Shown here one piece after another: positions 50,315 through 59,236 of a stretch of DNA of 64,000 bases. Origin of the DNA: JANQJA01 sp047947185 (GTDB lineage Bacteria > Pseudomonadota > Gammaproteobacteria > Pseudomonadales > Azotimanducaceae). Where the stretch lies: contig CP170502.1 in NCBI GenBank assembly GCA_047947185.1, positions 5,270,001-5,334,000 of the forward strand, read 5' to 3'. The notes beneath the pieces were generated by a model that saw nothing but the letters and a program-made list of their open reading frames with translations, did not search any database and was not told where the DNA came from. The first letter of the stretch is position 1; the number at the start of each line of letters is the position of its first letter. Position numbers and translations under genes: made by a program.

Positions 50315-50952
50315 GGCGCGAGTCTGCTGATTTTCCAACCGTCGCGACTGTCTCGCTCATAGACGAAACGATCATGCAGGCGATGTTCCCCACCCTGCCA
50401 GAACTCGAAGGCATCGGGCGTCACGGCGAAACCGCCCCAGTTTTCCGGCGCGGGGATGTCTTTGCCTTCAAACTCGCGCAGGGTCTGCTGGTAGGCCGCA
50501 TCAAGCGTTTCCCGTGACGCAATGGTTGTGCTCTGGGTTGCGACCCGGGCGGCAACCTGGCTCTCCCTGGGCCTTCTGGCAAAGTACTGTTCCACAAGCG
50601 CACGGTCCAGTTGGGAGGCAATGCCTTTGACGATGACCTGGCGATCCATCTGCAACCAGGGGAAGTGCAGCGCAACCCTCGGGTTGGCGCGAATGTCCTG
50701 GCCCTTGTGACTGTCCAGGCCCGTAAAAAAACGAAACCCAGTCTCGTCAAACCCTTTCAGGAGCACAATCCGGCTTGCTGGCTGGCCGCTGGCGTTCACT
50801 GTACTGACCGTCATGGCGGTGGGATCCTGGATACCTGCATCGAGTGCTTCTTTCATCCAGTTCGAGAACTGGTCCAGCGGATTTTTCGCCAGGTGGGTCT
50901 CGTCCAGTTTGCTGAAACGATATTCCCTGCGTTCGTTTTCGAGTTCCTGCAC
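50311..50952 (-). CDS. pdxH: Pyridoxamine 5-prime-phosphate oxidase
   Basis: A 213-residue flavoenzyme that oxidises pyridoxine or pyridoxamine phosphate to pyridoxal phosphate in vitamin B6 synthesis and salvage. Family marks are NPLDQFSNWMKEA, AMTVSTVNASGQPASRIVLLKGFDETGFRFFT for FMN binding, RQVIVKGIA, YFARRPRESQ and the C-terminal FWQGGEHRLHDRFVYER and WKISRLAP. All are in the expected order and the length is standard. It stands alone, converging on the kinase gene. Confidence 0.97.
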   Translation of the reverse strand: MQELENERREYRFSKLDETHLAKNPLDQFSNWMKEALDAGIQDPTAMTVSTVNASGQPASRIVLLKGFDETGFRFFTGLDSHKGQDIRANPRVALHFPWLQMDRQVIVKGIASQLDRALVEQYFARRPRESQVAARVATQSTTIASRETLDAAYQQTLREFEGKDIPAPENWGGFAVTPDAFEFWQGGEHRLHDRFVYERDSRDGWKISRLAP

Positions 50953-51278
50953 GTTGTCTTGTCTCTTCCGATGACCTTGTCCAGTTTAAGTGATGGGCCA
51001 GGCAATCCCCACAATTTTTGCTTTTGGCCACTGCAATAGGGTGAAGTGTTGCTGCACTGGCCTTTTCACAGCCCGGTTGTGGCAGCCAGATATAGACACT
51101 GCAAGGCCAGACCGCTCGCATAAGACCCGTACCTGGAAAGGAATCAACCTGCTGGACAGTGAGTGCCCATCATTGGCAGAATCCCTTGTCTGCCGGTGGG
51201 CGATGCCGTTGGAAGCGTGGCAGTTTGACGCAATGCAGTTGCTTTTTTTACCGGCCGGGTGCCATCAGAGGGAAAATC
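50953..51278. other. Intergenic region upstream of the cytochrome fusion
   Basis: These 326 bases separate divergent pdxH and the cytochrome c-rhodanese gene. No coding sequence is supported. The region should hold both promoters; a strong AGAGGGA ribosome site lies at its right end. Nothing else is recognised. Confidence 0.5.
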
Positions 51279-52346
51279 ATGCGGATATTGAGTGTTGTAC
51301 TTGCCTGGGTGCTTAGCCTGCCGGTGTTCGGTGCGCCGGACTGGTCGCTGACGCTTGACGAGGCCGAGATGGCGCGAGCCGGGCAACTGTATCAACAGTA
51401 TTGTTCCCTCTGTCACGGCGAAGATCGGGCCGGCTACAAGGCCGATCACGCGCCGTCACTGCGTACAGAGTCGCTGCTCTCAACCGGATACCCGAGCTTT
51501 CTGTTTGCAACAATTGGTTATGGCCGCGCCAACACCGCCATGGAGGGGTACAGCACAGAGCTGGGTGGCCCGCTGGAGCGAAGCGAGATACGCCTGATCA
51601 CCCGCTGGTTGCTGCAGGTTGAGGGTATCGAGCCTCGTCAACTGGATGCCGGGGTCATCAGTGGTGATGCGGATCTTGGCAAGGCGATTTATGCAGATCG
51701 GTGTGCCGAATGCCATGGCGCTGACGGCCAGGGTATTACAGCACCGTCGCTGGGTGATCCAGCGCTGCTGGCAAACGCCAACGACTCCTTTCTGAAATAT
51801 GCAATCGAACATGGCCGGGAAGGGACACCCATGGTCGCCTACAAGGGTATTCTTGCAGAACCTGAGATTGATGCGCTGGTGGCTTATCTGCGTAGCCAGG
51901 CGTCGGGCTGGCATCCGAACCCGCAACCCCTGCGTGCGCCGCCAACACCCGGGAATTACGTGTTGAATCCGGCAGGCCAGGATCCCGAGTTTACGCTGCG
52001 GGAAGACCGGTACGTGGCTGCAGCCCAGGTTGTCAAGGCACTGGAAGAGAAGCGCCGCTTTATCCTGCTGGATACGCGTCCGGCATCAGCCTGGCAGCGG
52101 AGCCATATTCCCGGTGCTGTACCCATGCCCTATTACCGTGATGCGGACAGGGCGGGGGAAAACCTGCCCAACGATGGCACATGGATCGTGGCCTACTGTG
52201 CTTGCCCGCATGCCGCGTCGGATTATGTTGTCAACAACCTCCGGAAGCTGGGTTACAGGAACCTGGCAGTAATCGACGAGGGGATCCTTGTCTGGACAGC
52301 AATGGGGCTGCCGCTTGTTGCCGGGGAAGACCTCAAGGCGCGCTGA
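51279..52346 (+). CDS. Dihaem cytochrome c fused to a rhodanese domain
   Basis: A 355-residue periplasmic protein. The ATG at 51279 with AGAGGGA gives a Sec signal (ILSVVLAWVLSLPVFGAP); a longer frame is rejected. Two haem-c sites follow, CSLCH (Cys42, Cys45, His46) and CAECH (Cys142, Cys145, His146), each in a class I cytochrome c fold with a later Met. Residues about 250-355 form a rhodanese domain (LLDTRPASAWQRSHIPGA) with active-site Cys307 in YCACPHA. It could couple sulfur-atom transfer to electron transfer. An in-cis combination like this is uncommon. Partners are not visible here. Confidence 0.9.
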   Translation: MRILSVVLAWVLSLPVFGAPDWSLTLDEAEMARAGQLYQQYCSLCHGEDRAGYKADHAPSLRTESLLSTGYPSFLFATIGYGRANTAMEGYSTELGGPLERSEIRLITRWLLQVEGIEPRQLDAGVISGDADLGKAIYADRCAECHGADGQGITAPSLGDPALLANANDSFLKYAIEHGREGTPMVAYKGILAEPEIDALVAYLRSQASGWHPNPQPLRAPPTPGNYVLNPAGQDPEFTLREDRYVAAAQVVKALEEKRRFILLDTRPASAWQRSHIPGAVPMPYYRDADRAGENLPNDGTWIVAYCACPHAASDYVVNNLRKLGYRNLAVIDEGILVWTAMGLPLVAGEDLKAR

Positions 52347-52472
52347 TTGCGGCAATGGCACGGCGCAACTGCAGAGGCCCATTTTACGACTGTGGTTGAT
52401 CTGGCCAGAATAGCCTGCTGGCCAGCCAGCCCAGCGCCAAAACACGAGGTAACCGCTACTCCTCCCTGTTGG

Positions 52473-53069
52473 TCAACAGGTTCTTGATGAGGATTCAATC
52501 AGCATCAGGCGGCCATCGCTGAGCGAATAGATCATGCCGTGGATCTCGACCGGTATGCCCTTTGCCCAGGCACTGGTGAGGATTGGTGTCTCTGCAATAC
52601 GGGCAACGCTGTTCAACACGTTGAGCTCAACGAGTCGGTTATGGCGCGCTTCTGCTGCCAGTGTGTCCAGTTCAGCCGTATGGGTTCGGTTCAATCGCCT
52701 TATCGGTTCGATCCAGTGGTCAACCAGGCCGTGTTCTTCTGCCGAATCATCACAGGCAGCGTGTACACCACCACAACCGTAGTGGCCGCAGACGATCACC
52801 TTCAGGATATTCAGCTCATCAATCGCAAACTGGAGTGCACTCAGAAAATTCAGGTCAGCCGAGTGAACAATGTTGGCAACGTTGCGATGCACAAACACCT
52901 CCCCGGGTTCCAGGCCGGTAATCACGTTGGCCGGCACACGGGCATCAGCGCAACCGATCCAGAAGTATTCCGGCTTCTGCAGGGCGGCCAGTTTCTGAAA
53001 GTATTCGGGAGATTGGGCATGGATTTTTTCCGCCCAGGCACGGTTGCGGCGAATCAGTTCTTGGGGCAT
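52473..53069 (-). CDS. Beta-class carbonic anhydrase
   Basis: A 198-residue cytosolic zinc enzyme that interconverts CO2 and bicarbonate. The zinc and catalytic residues are visible in IGCADARVPAN (Cys, Asp, Arg) and GHYGCGGV (His, Cys). The helical N-terminus LIRRNRAWAEKI is typical of the E. coli Can type. It is short and complete. A gamma-type relative is encoded at 37953, so the organism has two unrelated carbonic anhydrase families. Confidence 0.95.
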   Translation of the reverse strand: MPQELIRRNRAWAEKIHAQSPEYFQKLAALQKPEYFWIGCADARVPANVITGLEPGEVFVHRNVANIVHSADLNFLSALQFAIDELNILKVIVCGHYGCGGVHAACDDSAEEHGLVDHWIEPIRRLNRTHTAELDTLAAEARHNRLVELNVLNSVARIAETPILTSAWAKGIPVEIHGMIYSLSDGRLMLIESSSRTC

Positions 53070-53274
53070 GGCTGAATGAGGGGCACAGTCAAGGTGGCTG
53101 TCATTCTAACAGGCTCCGCGCCTGGCCTTGTAGTGGCAAAACCAATTGCCCCAAAACCACAAGAACCGATACCAGAGTGCGCAACTGTGCACAGGTTTTG
53201 CTGACAGGCGGGTGGGTGGTTTATCCTGAGGGTGAGGTATTCGAGCGGAACAAGGTCAATACAGGGGAAAACAC

Positions 53275-54924
53275 GTGACCCCAGCCGTGTCACCCGATCT
53301 GGGAGAGGTCAGTCTGCATAATCTGCTGGAACGTCTTTACGACGCCGCAGTGGACGATAGCAGGGTGCCCGCCGTCATCGAAGCGCTTTCGACTTTTATG
53401 CGCGCCAATCCACCGCATGCCGAGGTCGAGATTGCATCGCGCCATTTCGAACGGGCTGGACAACTGGCGCGCAAACGGAATTTGCTCGATGGGATACCCA
53501 TCCCCGCGTTGCACCTGGATGAATCTGGCGTTGTACTGGCTGCAAACCCGCTGGCGTGCCCGTTTGTCGAAGAGCTCGCGCCGGAAAGCCGCCTGGGCAT
53601 ATGCCGGGCGGACCAGGGTGCTATCTGTCGGGCACTGAAAGACCTGGCAAGGGGCAGGGGCAACGGCAGGACGCTGTTTCTGGCCGGCAGAAATGGTGAA
53701 ACCCATCATGTGCACCTGTTGCAGGCGGATCCCCTTGAACTAAATGGATTTGTGGCACTGCTGGTCTCGGCCTGGCTGCCCCAGCGATATATGGCCGTGG
53801 TGCAGTCAACCTTTGGCCTGTCTGCGGCGGAAGCCCGTGTTGCCATTACCCTGGCAACGGGCAAGTCGGTCAATGATATCGCTGCGCTGCTCTGTGTGAG
53901 CAGGAACACGGTGCGCACGCACCTCGCCGCGGCTTTCAGCAAAACGGACACCCACGGCCAGCCTGAACTGGTTGCCCGGGTACTCCAGTGTGTGTTTGGG
54001 TTGGGCCGGGTCGAGGCATTGCCGGGGGTTGCAGCGATTCACCCGCTGGCCGCCGCTCCGCCTCAGTTTCTTGATGTCGGTGCCGGCCGCAAACTGGCCT
54101 GGCGCGAGTACGGTGATCCAAATGGCTGGCCGGTACTGGTGACTCACGGGTTCGGGGATTGTGGACTGCAGCGGGAAGCAGAAAGCCGTATCGCTGCCCG
54201 CTACGGCATTCGGCTGATCTGCCCCGACCGACCCGGGATTGGGCGTTCTGACCCGGCGTCGGGCAGCAGCCTGCAGGATTATGGCGTCGACCTGGGGCAA
54301 CTGGTTGCGACCCTGGCATTGCCGAAGCTGGATGTCATGGGGCTTTCTTTTGGCGCACTGGATGCTGTGCTGACGGCCACACAACTTGGGCATAAGTGCA
54401 ACCGGCTCCTGCTGGTTTCACCTGTTCTGCCGCGTTCCGATGCGGCAGGTGCCGGTCGTGGATTTGCTGTACTGATGCAGATCCTGTGGCGTTCTGACCT
54501 GCTGGTTGATGCCTACCTGCGGCTGGTCCACAAGCTGGTGGTATCCCGGGGATTTGTCTATTTCCATGAAAAGCTGGGCCGCACTGCACCCTGTGATTTT
54601 GAGGCCATGCGCGAAGACCCGGAAATAGTGGCGCGACTGGAGGCCGGGCTGCTGGAGTCAGTACGCCAGGGGGTAGCGCCCGCGCGCGAGTTTCTTCGTC
54701 TGCACGGGCAGGCAGACCCTGCCATCTGGGCAGATTACGCCGGCCCCACCGTTGTCTGGCAAGGTGCGCTGGACGAGGAGACGCCGCTGGCTCTGGTGCA
54801 GCAACAGCTTGCCGCCATGAAAGATGTCTGCTGGCACCTGGAACCTGACCTGGGACATCGCCTTTACTTCCTTGCGTTTGAGAAGATTATGCAGGACATC
54901 CACAAAAATCATCCGAATGGATGA
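53275..54924 (+). CDS. LuxR-type HTH fused to an alpha/beta hydrolase
   Basis: A 549-residue protein starting with GTG and an AGGGG site. Residues to about 170 form a sensor-like region (IPALHLDESGVVLAANPLA is PAS-like). At about 180-235 the LuxR/FixJ helix-turn-helix is seen (FGLSAAEARVAITLATGKS, DIAALLCVSRNTVRTHL). From about 265 to the end is an alpha/beta hydrolase with VTHGFGD, GLSFGA (Ser358) and LGHRLYF (His528). So a DNA-binding domain and an enzyme or enzyme-like sensor are in one chain. The hydrolase domain may bind the inducer as in ligand-sensing hydrolase folds. No gene for its signal is adjacent. Confidence 0.85.
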   Translation: MTPAVSPDLGEVSLHNLLERLYDAAVDDSRVPAVIEALSTFMRANPPHAEVEIASRHFERAGQLARKRNLLDGIPIPALHLDESGVVLAANPLACPFVEELAPESRLGICRADQGAICRALKDLARGRGNGRTLFLAGRNGETHHVHLLQADPLELNGFVALLVSAWLPQRYMAVVQSTFGLSAAEARVAITLATGKSVNDIAALLCVSRNTVRTHLAAAFSKTDTHGQPELVARVLQCVFGLGRVEALPGVAAIHPLAAAPPQFLDVGAGRKLAWREYGDPNGWPVLVTHGFGDCGLQREAESRIAARYGIRLICPDRPGIGRSDPASGSSLQDYGVDLGQLVATLALPKLDVMGLSFGALDAVLTATQLGHKCNRLLLVSPVLPRSDAAGAGRGFAVLMQILWRSDLLVDAYLRLVHKLVVSRGFVYFHEKLGRTAPCDFEAMREDPEIVARLEAGLLESVRQGVAPAREFLRLHGQADPAIWADYAGPTVVWQGALDEETPLALVQQQLAAMKDVCWHLEPDLGHRLYFLAFEKIMQDIHKNHPNG

Positions 54925-54986
54925 TGCCATGTCCGCCACGGGCGGCCGAAAATCAGGCATGGCGTATTGAGCGGGTGTCTGTTCCC

Positions 54987-55562
54987 ATGAAAAAAATTGT
55001 TGTGTTGCTGTTGCTTGCCGGGTGGATTGTGCCCGCCTTTGGTTCGATGATTGTCAATGTGGATGCCACCCAGCATTATGTCTTTAATCCCCTGTATGTG
55101 ACTGGCCTGAATCCCGGTGATACCCTCTACTTTGAGCCGATCAGCGAGGCAGAAGGGGGTGACTACACGGCTTACCAACTGGGCCCCGGTGGGCTCTGGT
55201 ACAGCTATTTTTATGTCAAGGGGGGCATTTCACCCACCGGGGGTGAATATGGTGACTATGGTGGCTACAACAGCGCTGCTGAAGCATTTGCTGCAACGCG
55301 CGCGCTCTGGGATGCGGATCTTGCTGACAACGGCGTGATCGACCTGTTCCGCATGACCATCAGCTCGAGCCTGGCCTGGACCTATCCCGCCGGCGATAAA
55401 TTTGTCAATGACAACAGCGGGGGCTTCAGCTTTAGGCTGCATATCAACGAGCTTGATCCCGTTGCCGCCCCCGCGCCCTTGTCGATCCTTTTGTTACTCT
55501 CCGCCCTTGCGGGTTTTGTGCTGGTGACCCCCGCGCGTAAGCTGCGAGGACTGCCAGCCTGA
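54987..55562 (+). CDS. Secreted protein with PEP-CTERM-like sorting tail
   Basis: A 191-residue protein. The ATG at 54987 gives a signal peptide (VVLLLLAGWIVPAFGS). The mature domain is rich in Gly, Tyr and Asp (GGDYTAYQLGPGGLWYSY, GEYGDYGGYNS). The C-terminus is a Pro-rich VAAPAPL, a membrane helix (SILLLLSALAGFVLV) and a basic end (TPARKLR), a variant of the PEP-CTERM signal recognised by exosortase. No exosortase is in the window. It follows the LuxR-hydrolase gene by 62 nt. Function unknown, probably extracellular. Confidence 0.75.
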   Translation: MKKIVVLLLLAGWIVPAFGSMIVNVDATQHYVFNPLYVTGLNPGDTLYFEPISEAEGGDYTAYQLGPGGLWYSYFYVKGGISPTGGEYGDYGGYNSAAEAFAATRALWDADLADNGVIDLFRMTISSSLAWTYPAGDKFVNDNSGGFSFRLHINELDPVAAPAPLSILLLLSALAGFVLVTPARKLRGLPA

Positions 55563-55565
55563 AGC

Positions 55566-56567
55566 TCAGGGTCGCTCGTTGTAGTGATCGGTGCCCTCAA
55601 TTCTGGCCTTGAGCGGGTCCAGCATCCTGTCGACAGCTTCCATCCGGGGATTGGTGGGAAACGGCATGTAGGAGCGGAACAGGAACTTCAGCGCTTCTTC
55701 TGTTCTTGGCCCGAGGGATGGGCCCACATGATCACCGCCGCGCACCAGGTGATACTCGTGCTTGATGCGCTGGTTCCACAGGGTCTGGTGCAGGAACTCG
55801 GCACCTTCATAAAGCCAGAACTGGTCCTCGTCACCCGCTTCGACATAAATCTGCAGGCCGCTTGCAACAATCTTGTCCCGGTACTTGATGGCCATGCTGG
55901 CAGGATTGTTGTCTTCCCAGAAAGCGTGGTCAATGGGTTTGCCGTATGCCTGCTCCAGCAGGGCATCACTGCGCCAGAACCGATGTTTTGGCAACATATC
56001 GGAGAACTTCAGAATTGGCTCTATGCCGGGCTCGAGGGCGGCGACAGCACCAAATTTGTCCGGATGCCGAAACGCCATACGTAGCGACCCCATGCCGCCC
56101 ATGGATGCACCTGTCAGGAATACTCGCTTGGGATCGCGGCTGATGGGATAGACCGAGCGCAGGTGTTCAATAAAAGGGCCGGTTACAAAATCTTCCCAGC
56201 GCTCGCTGCCATCCCTGAAGTTCATGTAGAAGCCACGCTCGGTAACCGATGGCATGGCAATAATGGCGGGAGGAATTTCACCGGCGTCCCACAGGCGATC
56301 AAACAGCGGTTGCTGGGTTACCAGTCGCTCCCGCGATCCACCGCCACCGTGCAGGTTCAGTACCAGTGGCAGGTCTTTCATGTCCTTGTAACCTTTGGGT
56401 GCTATGACGGCATATTCAACCGGGCTGGGTACAATGTCCGACTTGACTTCAGCCTTGATCACTTCACTTGCCATGGCGGAACTCCACACAAACATGGTTA
56501 ATAGGGCCAGGAGGCTGGGCAGAAGATGCCGGATGCCATATTCTTGGAACTTCTTGGATGTGTTCAC
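55566..56567 (-). CDS. Secreted esterase, esterase D/feruloyl-esterase fold
   Basis: A 333-residue hydrolase. The GTG at 56567 with GAGGGAG upstream is the likely start. A signal peptide (LLALLTMFVWSSAMAS) directs export. The alpha/beta hydrolase core has LVLNLHGGGG, GASMGG for the nucleophile, EAGDEDQ for the acid and VRGGDHVGP for the His. The motif set matches the tributyrin esterase/Esterase D-like (PF00756) group, which includes feruloyl and xylan esterases. It converges on the PEP-CTERM gene. Substrate not assigned. Confidence 0.85.
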   Translation of the reverse strand: MNTSKKFQEYGIRHLLPSLLALLTMFVWSSAMASEVIKAEVKSDIVPSPVEYAVIAPKGYKDMKDLPLVLNLHGGGGSRERLVTQQPLFDRLWDAGEIPPAIIAMPSVTERGFYMNFRDGSERWEDFVTGPFIEHLRSVYPISRDPKRVFLTGASMGGMGSLRMAFRHPDKFGAVAALEPGIEPILKFSDMLPKHRFWRSDALLEQAYGKPIDHAFWEDNNPASMAIKYRDKIVASGLQIYVEAGDEDQFWLYEGAEFLHQTLWNQRIKHEYHLVRGGDHVGPSLGPRTEEALKFLFRSYMPFPTNPRMEAVDRMLDPLKARIEGTDHYNERP

Positions 56568-56641
56568 ATTATCTCCCTCTCTGGTGACGGTGTTAGTGTA
56601 GACCATCGGATCGGGGGGAAGTAAACAGGCATGTTTTGTTT

Positions 56642-57775
56642 ATGAGTATCGCACTGGTTCTTTCCGGCGGCGGCGCACGTGCAGCATACCAGGTGGGTGT
56701 GCTGAACGCGGTCTCCGAACTCCTTGGCACCCCCGATGCCAATCCTTTTCCCATTATCTGCGGCACCTCTGCTGGCGCCATTAATGCCTCGCTGCTGGCC
56801 TGCGAAAGCGACCACTTTGGCGATGCGGTTCACCTGCTGGACAGCCTCTGGCGTGGCCTGGATTCGGAAGACGTACATGAACTGGGCGTTTACGCGGTAC
56901 TGGAGTCTGTCTTTACCCTGCTTGTCTCGTTTCTCCGCGGGGGATACCAAAAAGATGAGCCCTGGTCCCTGCTTGAAAACGACCCGTTGCGTGACCTGCT
57001 GGGCCGGGTGGTCCGATTTGAACGCCTGGCCGAACGGATCAACCAGGGTGATCTCGAGGCGCTGACGATCACCGCATTGGGGTACTCGAGCGGCGCGTCA
57101 CTCAGCTTTTATGAGGCGAGCCCGGACCATCGCCCCTGGCGCCGACACCGTCGTATTGGTGTGCCGACCGCCCTTGGCCTGGATCACCTGATGGCCTCTG
57201 CGGCCATTCCCGGCATCTATCCTGCTGTGAAAATCCACAGGGAGTATTTTGGCGACGGTGCCATCAGGCAGTCAGCGCCGCTCAGCCCGGCCCTGCACCT
57301 CGGCGCGCGTAAGCTGTTTGTCGTGGGTGTCAGTCACAACCCGGATGAAAGTGTTGATGCGCGCTTCAGAGCAGAACACACACCCTCTGTTGCCCAGATG
57401 ACATCACAGTTTTTCAATCGCTCCTTTATTGATGCGTTGGAAGATGACATGGAACGATTGCTGCGCATCAACCGTATTGTCAACAAATTGAATGACGCGG
57501 AACGTGCTGAGCTGAACCTGTACAAGGTTGATGTTATGTCCATCTCTCCGTCGCGACCTTTTGACGAGATTGCTGCGGCGCATATTGATGCGCTGCCGCG
57601 CTCCATGCGCCTGCTGTTTCGTACGCTTGGCGCAACACGTTCCGGTGGTGGCGCAAGCCTGGCCAGTTACCTCCTGTTTGAAGCCCCTTTCATTTCGGAG
57701 TTGATTGATTGTGGTTATGTGGATGCGATGATGCAGGGTGACGAGATCAGAACCTTTTTGGCGGCGGAGTCATGA
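56642..57775 (+). CDS. Patatin-like phospholipase
   Basis: A 378-residue patatin-fold lipid acyl hydrolase. The oxyanion loop is SGGGARAAYQVG, the nucleophile is in GTSAGA and the catalytic Asp is in DGAIRQSAP. The core fills the first half; a helical C-terminus with an acidic segment follows. It probably acts on membrane phospholipids or lysophospholipids. The ATG at 56642 is preferred over a TTG two codons earlier. The next gene overlaps its stop by 4 nt, and this starts a four-gene chain of overlapping genes. Confidence 0.9.
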   Translation: MSIALVLSGGGARAAYQVGVLNAVSELLGTPDANPFPIICGTSAGAINASLLACESDHFGDAVHLLDSLWRGLDSEDVHELGVYAVLESVFTLLVSFLRGGYQKDEPWSLLENDPLRDLLGRVVRFERLAERINQGDLEALTITALGYSSGASLSFYEASPDHRPWRRHRRIGVPTALGLDHLMASAAIPGIYPAVKIHREYFGDGAIRQSAPLSPALHLGARKLFVVGVSHNPDESVDARFRAEHTPSVAQMTSQFFNRSFIDALEDDMERLLRINRIVNKLNDAERAELNLYKVDVMSISPSRPFDEIAAAHIDALPRSMRLLFRTLGATRSGGGASLASYLLFEAPFISELIDCGYVDAMMQGDEIRTFLAAES

Positions 57776-58413
57776 CAGTGGTAAAGAAGGTGTTGCTGGT
57801 GGACCTGTGCGGCACCCTGGTTGATGCCAATACAACGTTTGGTTTCCTTGAGGACTTCCTGGCTGAGGATCAGGCTTATGCCGGGTTCAGGGCACGTTAC
57901 AGTTCCTACACCTCGCGCGTGCTGAACCGTCTGTTACCGGGGGACAAGCGCCGCCTGGCCGCAATCCGGCTGCTGGCAAATCGACGCGAGGCTGACTTGG
58001 ATCAGGCTGCTGCCAGGTATCTGGCCTCGGTCAGGATTATTGATGACGTGGTCCGGCGTGTAGAGGACCTGGCGAAGTGTCATGACAACACCCTGCTGCT
58101 GTCTTCCTCGCTGGACTTTATTGTCAGGGCCGCCTGCAAGCAGTTTGGATTTGACGGCTGGCATGCCACCACGCTCGATTACGCTGATGGTTACTGTAGC
58201 GGCCAGGTGGTGACCGACCTGCTTGGCAGGAAAGACCGAGTGATCAGGGATGTCTACGGCTCAACCAGCTGTACGCTGGTCACGGATAATCGCTCCGACG
58301 CCAACTGCATCCGCTGTGTTGACCACTTTGTTGCAGTGGGTGATGCCAGTGATGCCCGGTCCCTGGGTTACTGGTCGGGCAAGGTGGACGATATTGTTGC
58401 CTGGCAACAGTAA
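57772..58413 (+). CDS. HAD-superfamily hydrolase (SerB/phosphatase-like)
   Basis: A 213-residue HAD protein. Motif I is VDLCGTLVD (Asp nucleophile, with an unusual Cys replacing the acid/base residue that is Asp two positions on). Motif II is LLSSSLDF and motif IV is VTDNRSDANC. A cap inserted between motifs I and II resembles phosphoserine-phosphatase-like enzymes. The loss of the second Asp would weaken phosphatase turnover, so it might act on a different bond or be slow. It overlaps the patatin gene by 4 nt and the following membrane gene by about 20 nt. Confidence 0.82.
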   Translation: MTVVKKVLLVDLCGTLVDANTTFGFLEDFLAEDQAYAGFRARYSSYTSRVLNRLLPGDKRRLAAIRLLANRREADLDQAAARYLASVRIIDDVVRRVEDLAKCHDNTLLLSSSLDFIVRAACKQFGFDGWHATTLDYADGYCSGQVVTDLLGRKDRVIRDVYGSTSCTLVTDNRSDANCIRCVDHFVAVGDASDARSLGYWSGKVDDIVAWQQ

Positions 58414-59236
58414 CCGGCGCCGGATTTTCCTGGTCCCCCTGGCGTACCTGTTTGCCACCCGGCTGCAGGGTTTGCCCGGCATTGTCTCCTGGCTGCTCAT
58501 CTATCCCGTACCGGTGTTGCTGTCCGTGCTGCTGTTTGGCGGGGCCGCGGTCAACTTCCCCGGGCTACTGGCCGTGCTGCTTGCCATGCTGGCTTGTTAT
58601 GGCATCTATGAACTGGGATACATGGAAAACGATGCCGTGACGGTGCAGCGGGAACAGGCACCGACCCTGCGGCTGTCGGCGTCGGAAATGGCTTTTTTTG
58701 AACAGCGGTATACGGCACTGGTCGGACTTCGGCTGGTGTTTGTGGGGGTGCTGTCCCTTTTTGTGGTCCTGCTGGTTCCGGGCAACAGCCTGGGTGAAAA
58801 CCTGTTCCTGGGTGGTCTTGTTGCCATCACGCTGGCGTTTCTGTGTTACAACCGGACCAGGGGGCGAATCAATCTGCCGCTGCAACTGCTCCTGGTCAGC
58901 GCCCGGTTCTGCCTCCCCGGCGTTGTGGCCATTCATGTCGACCAGGGCAGCTACCTGCTGGTCATGCTGTTCTGCTTCCCCCTGGCCAACCTGTTGGAAC
59001 GCAGCGGTGAACCTCGCTACGCATTACCGGCAATGGCGATGTTTTTTGATCACCGGCACACCTTCCGCGTTATCTATTACCTGGTGGTGATGTTGGGCTT
59101 GGGCGCACTGTGGCAGGCTGGTATGGTTGGGGCTGCAGGGCCGTTGCTGGCTGGCTATTTCCTGGTCTATCGTCTGGGAACTTTGCTTATCACACTTGCG
59201 GCCAGAACCTTGAGGAAAAACGATGGAACTCTATGA
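58394..59236 (+). CDS. Polytopic membrane protein, unknown (UbiA-like spacing)
   Basis: About 280 residues from a TTG with GGTGGA upstream; the longer open frame to 58250 lies in the HAD gene and is rejected. At least seven hydrophobic segments are visible, among them IVSWLLIYPVPVLLSVLLF, GLLAVLLAMLACYGIYELGY and VVMLGLGALWQAGMVGAAG. A segment YELGYMENDAVT carries acids at a membrane edge, which recalls prenyltransferase-type proteins, though the aspartate motifs are not canonical. It overlaps both neighbours, so it belongs to the patatin/HAD operon. Not firmly assigned. Confidence 0.75.
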   Translation: MLPGNSNRRRIFLVPLAYLFATRLQGLPGIVSWLLIYPVPVLLSVLLFGGAAVNFPGLLAVLLAMLACYGIYELGYMENDAVTVQREQAPTLRLSASEMAFFEQRYTALVGLRLVFVGVLSLFVVLLVPGNSLGENLFLGGLVAITLAFLCYNRTRGRINLPLQLLLVSARFCLPGVVAIHVDQGSYLLVMLFCFPLANLLERSGEPRYALPAMAMFFDHRHTFRVIYYLVVMLGLGALWQAGMVGAAGPLLAGYFLVYRLGTLLITLAARTLRKNDGTL

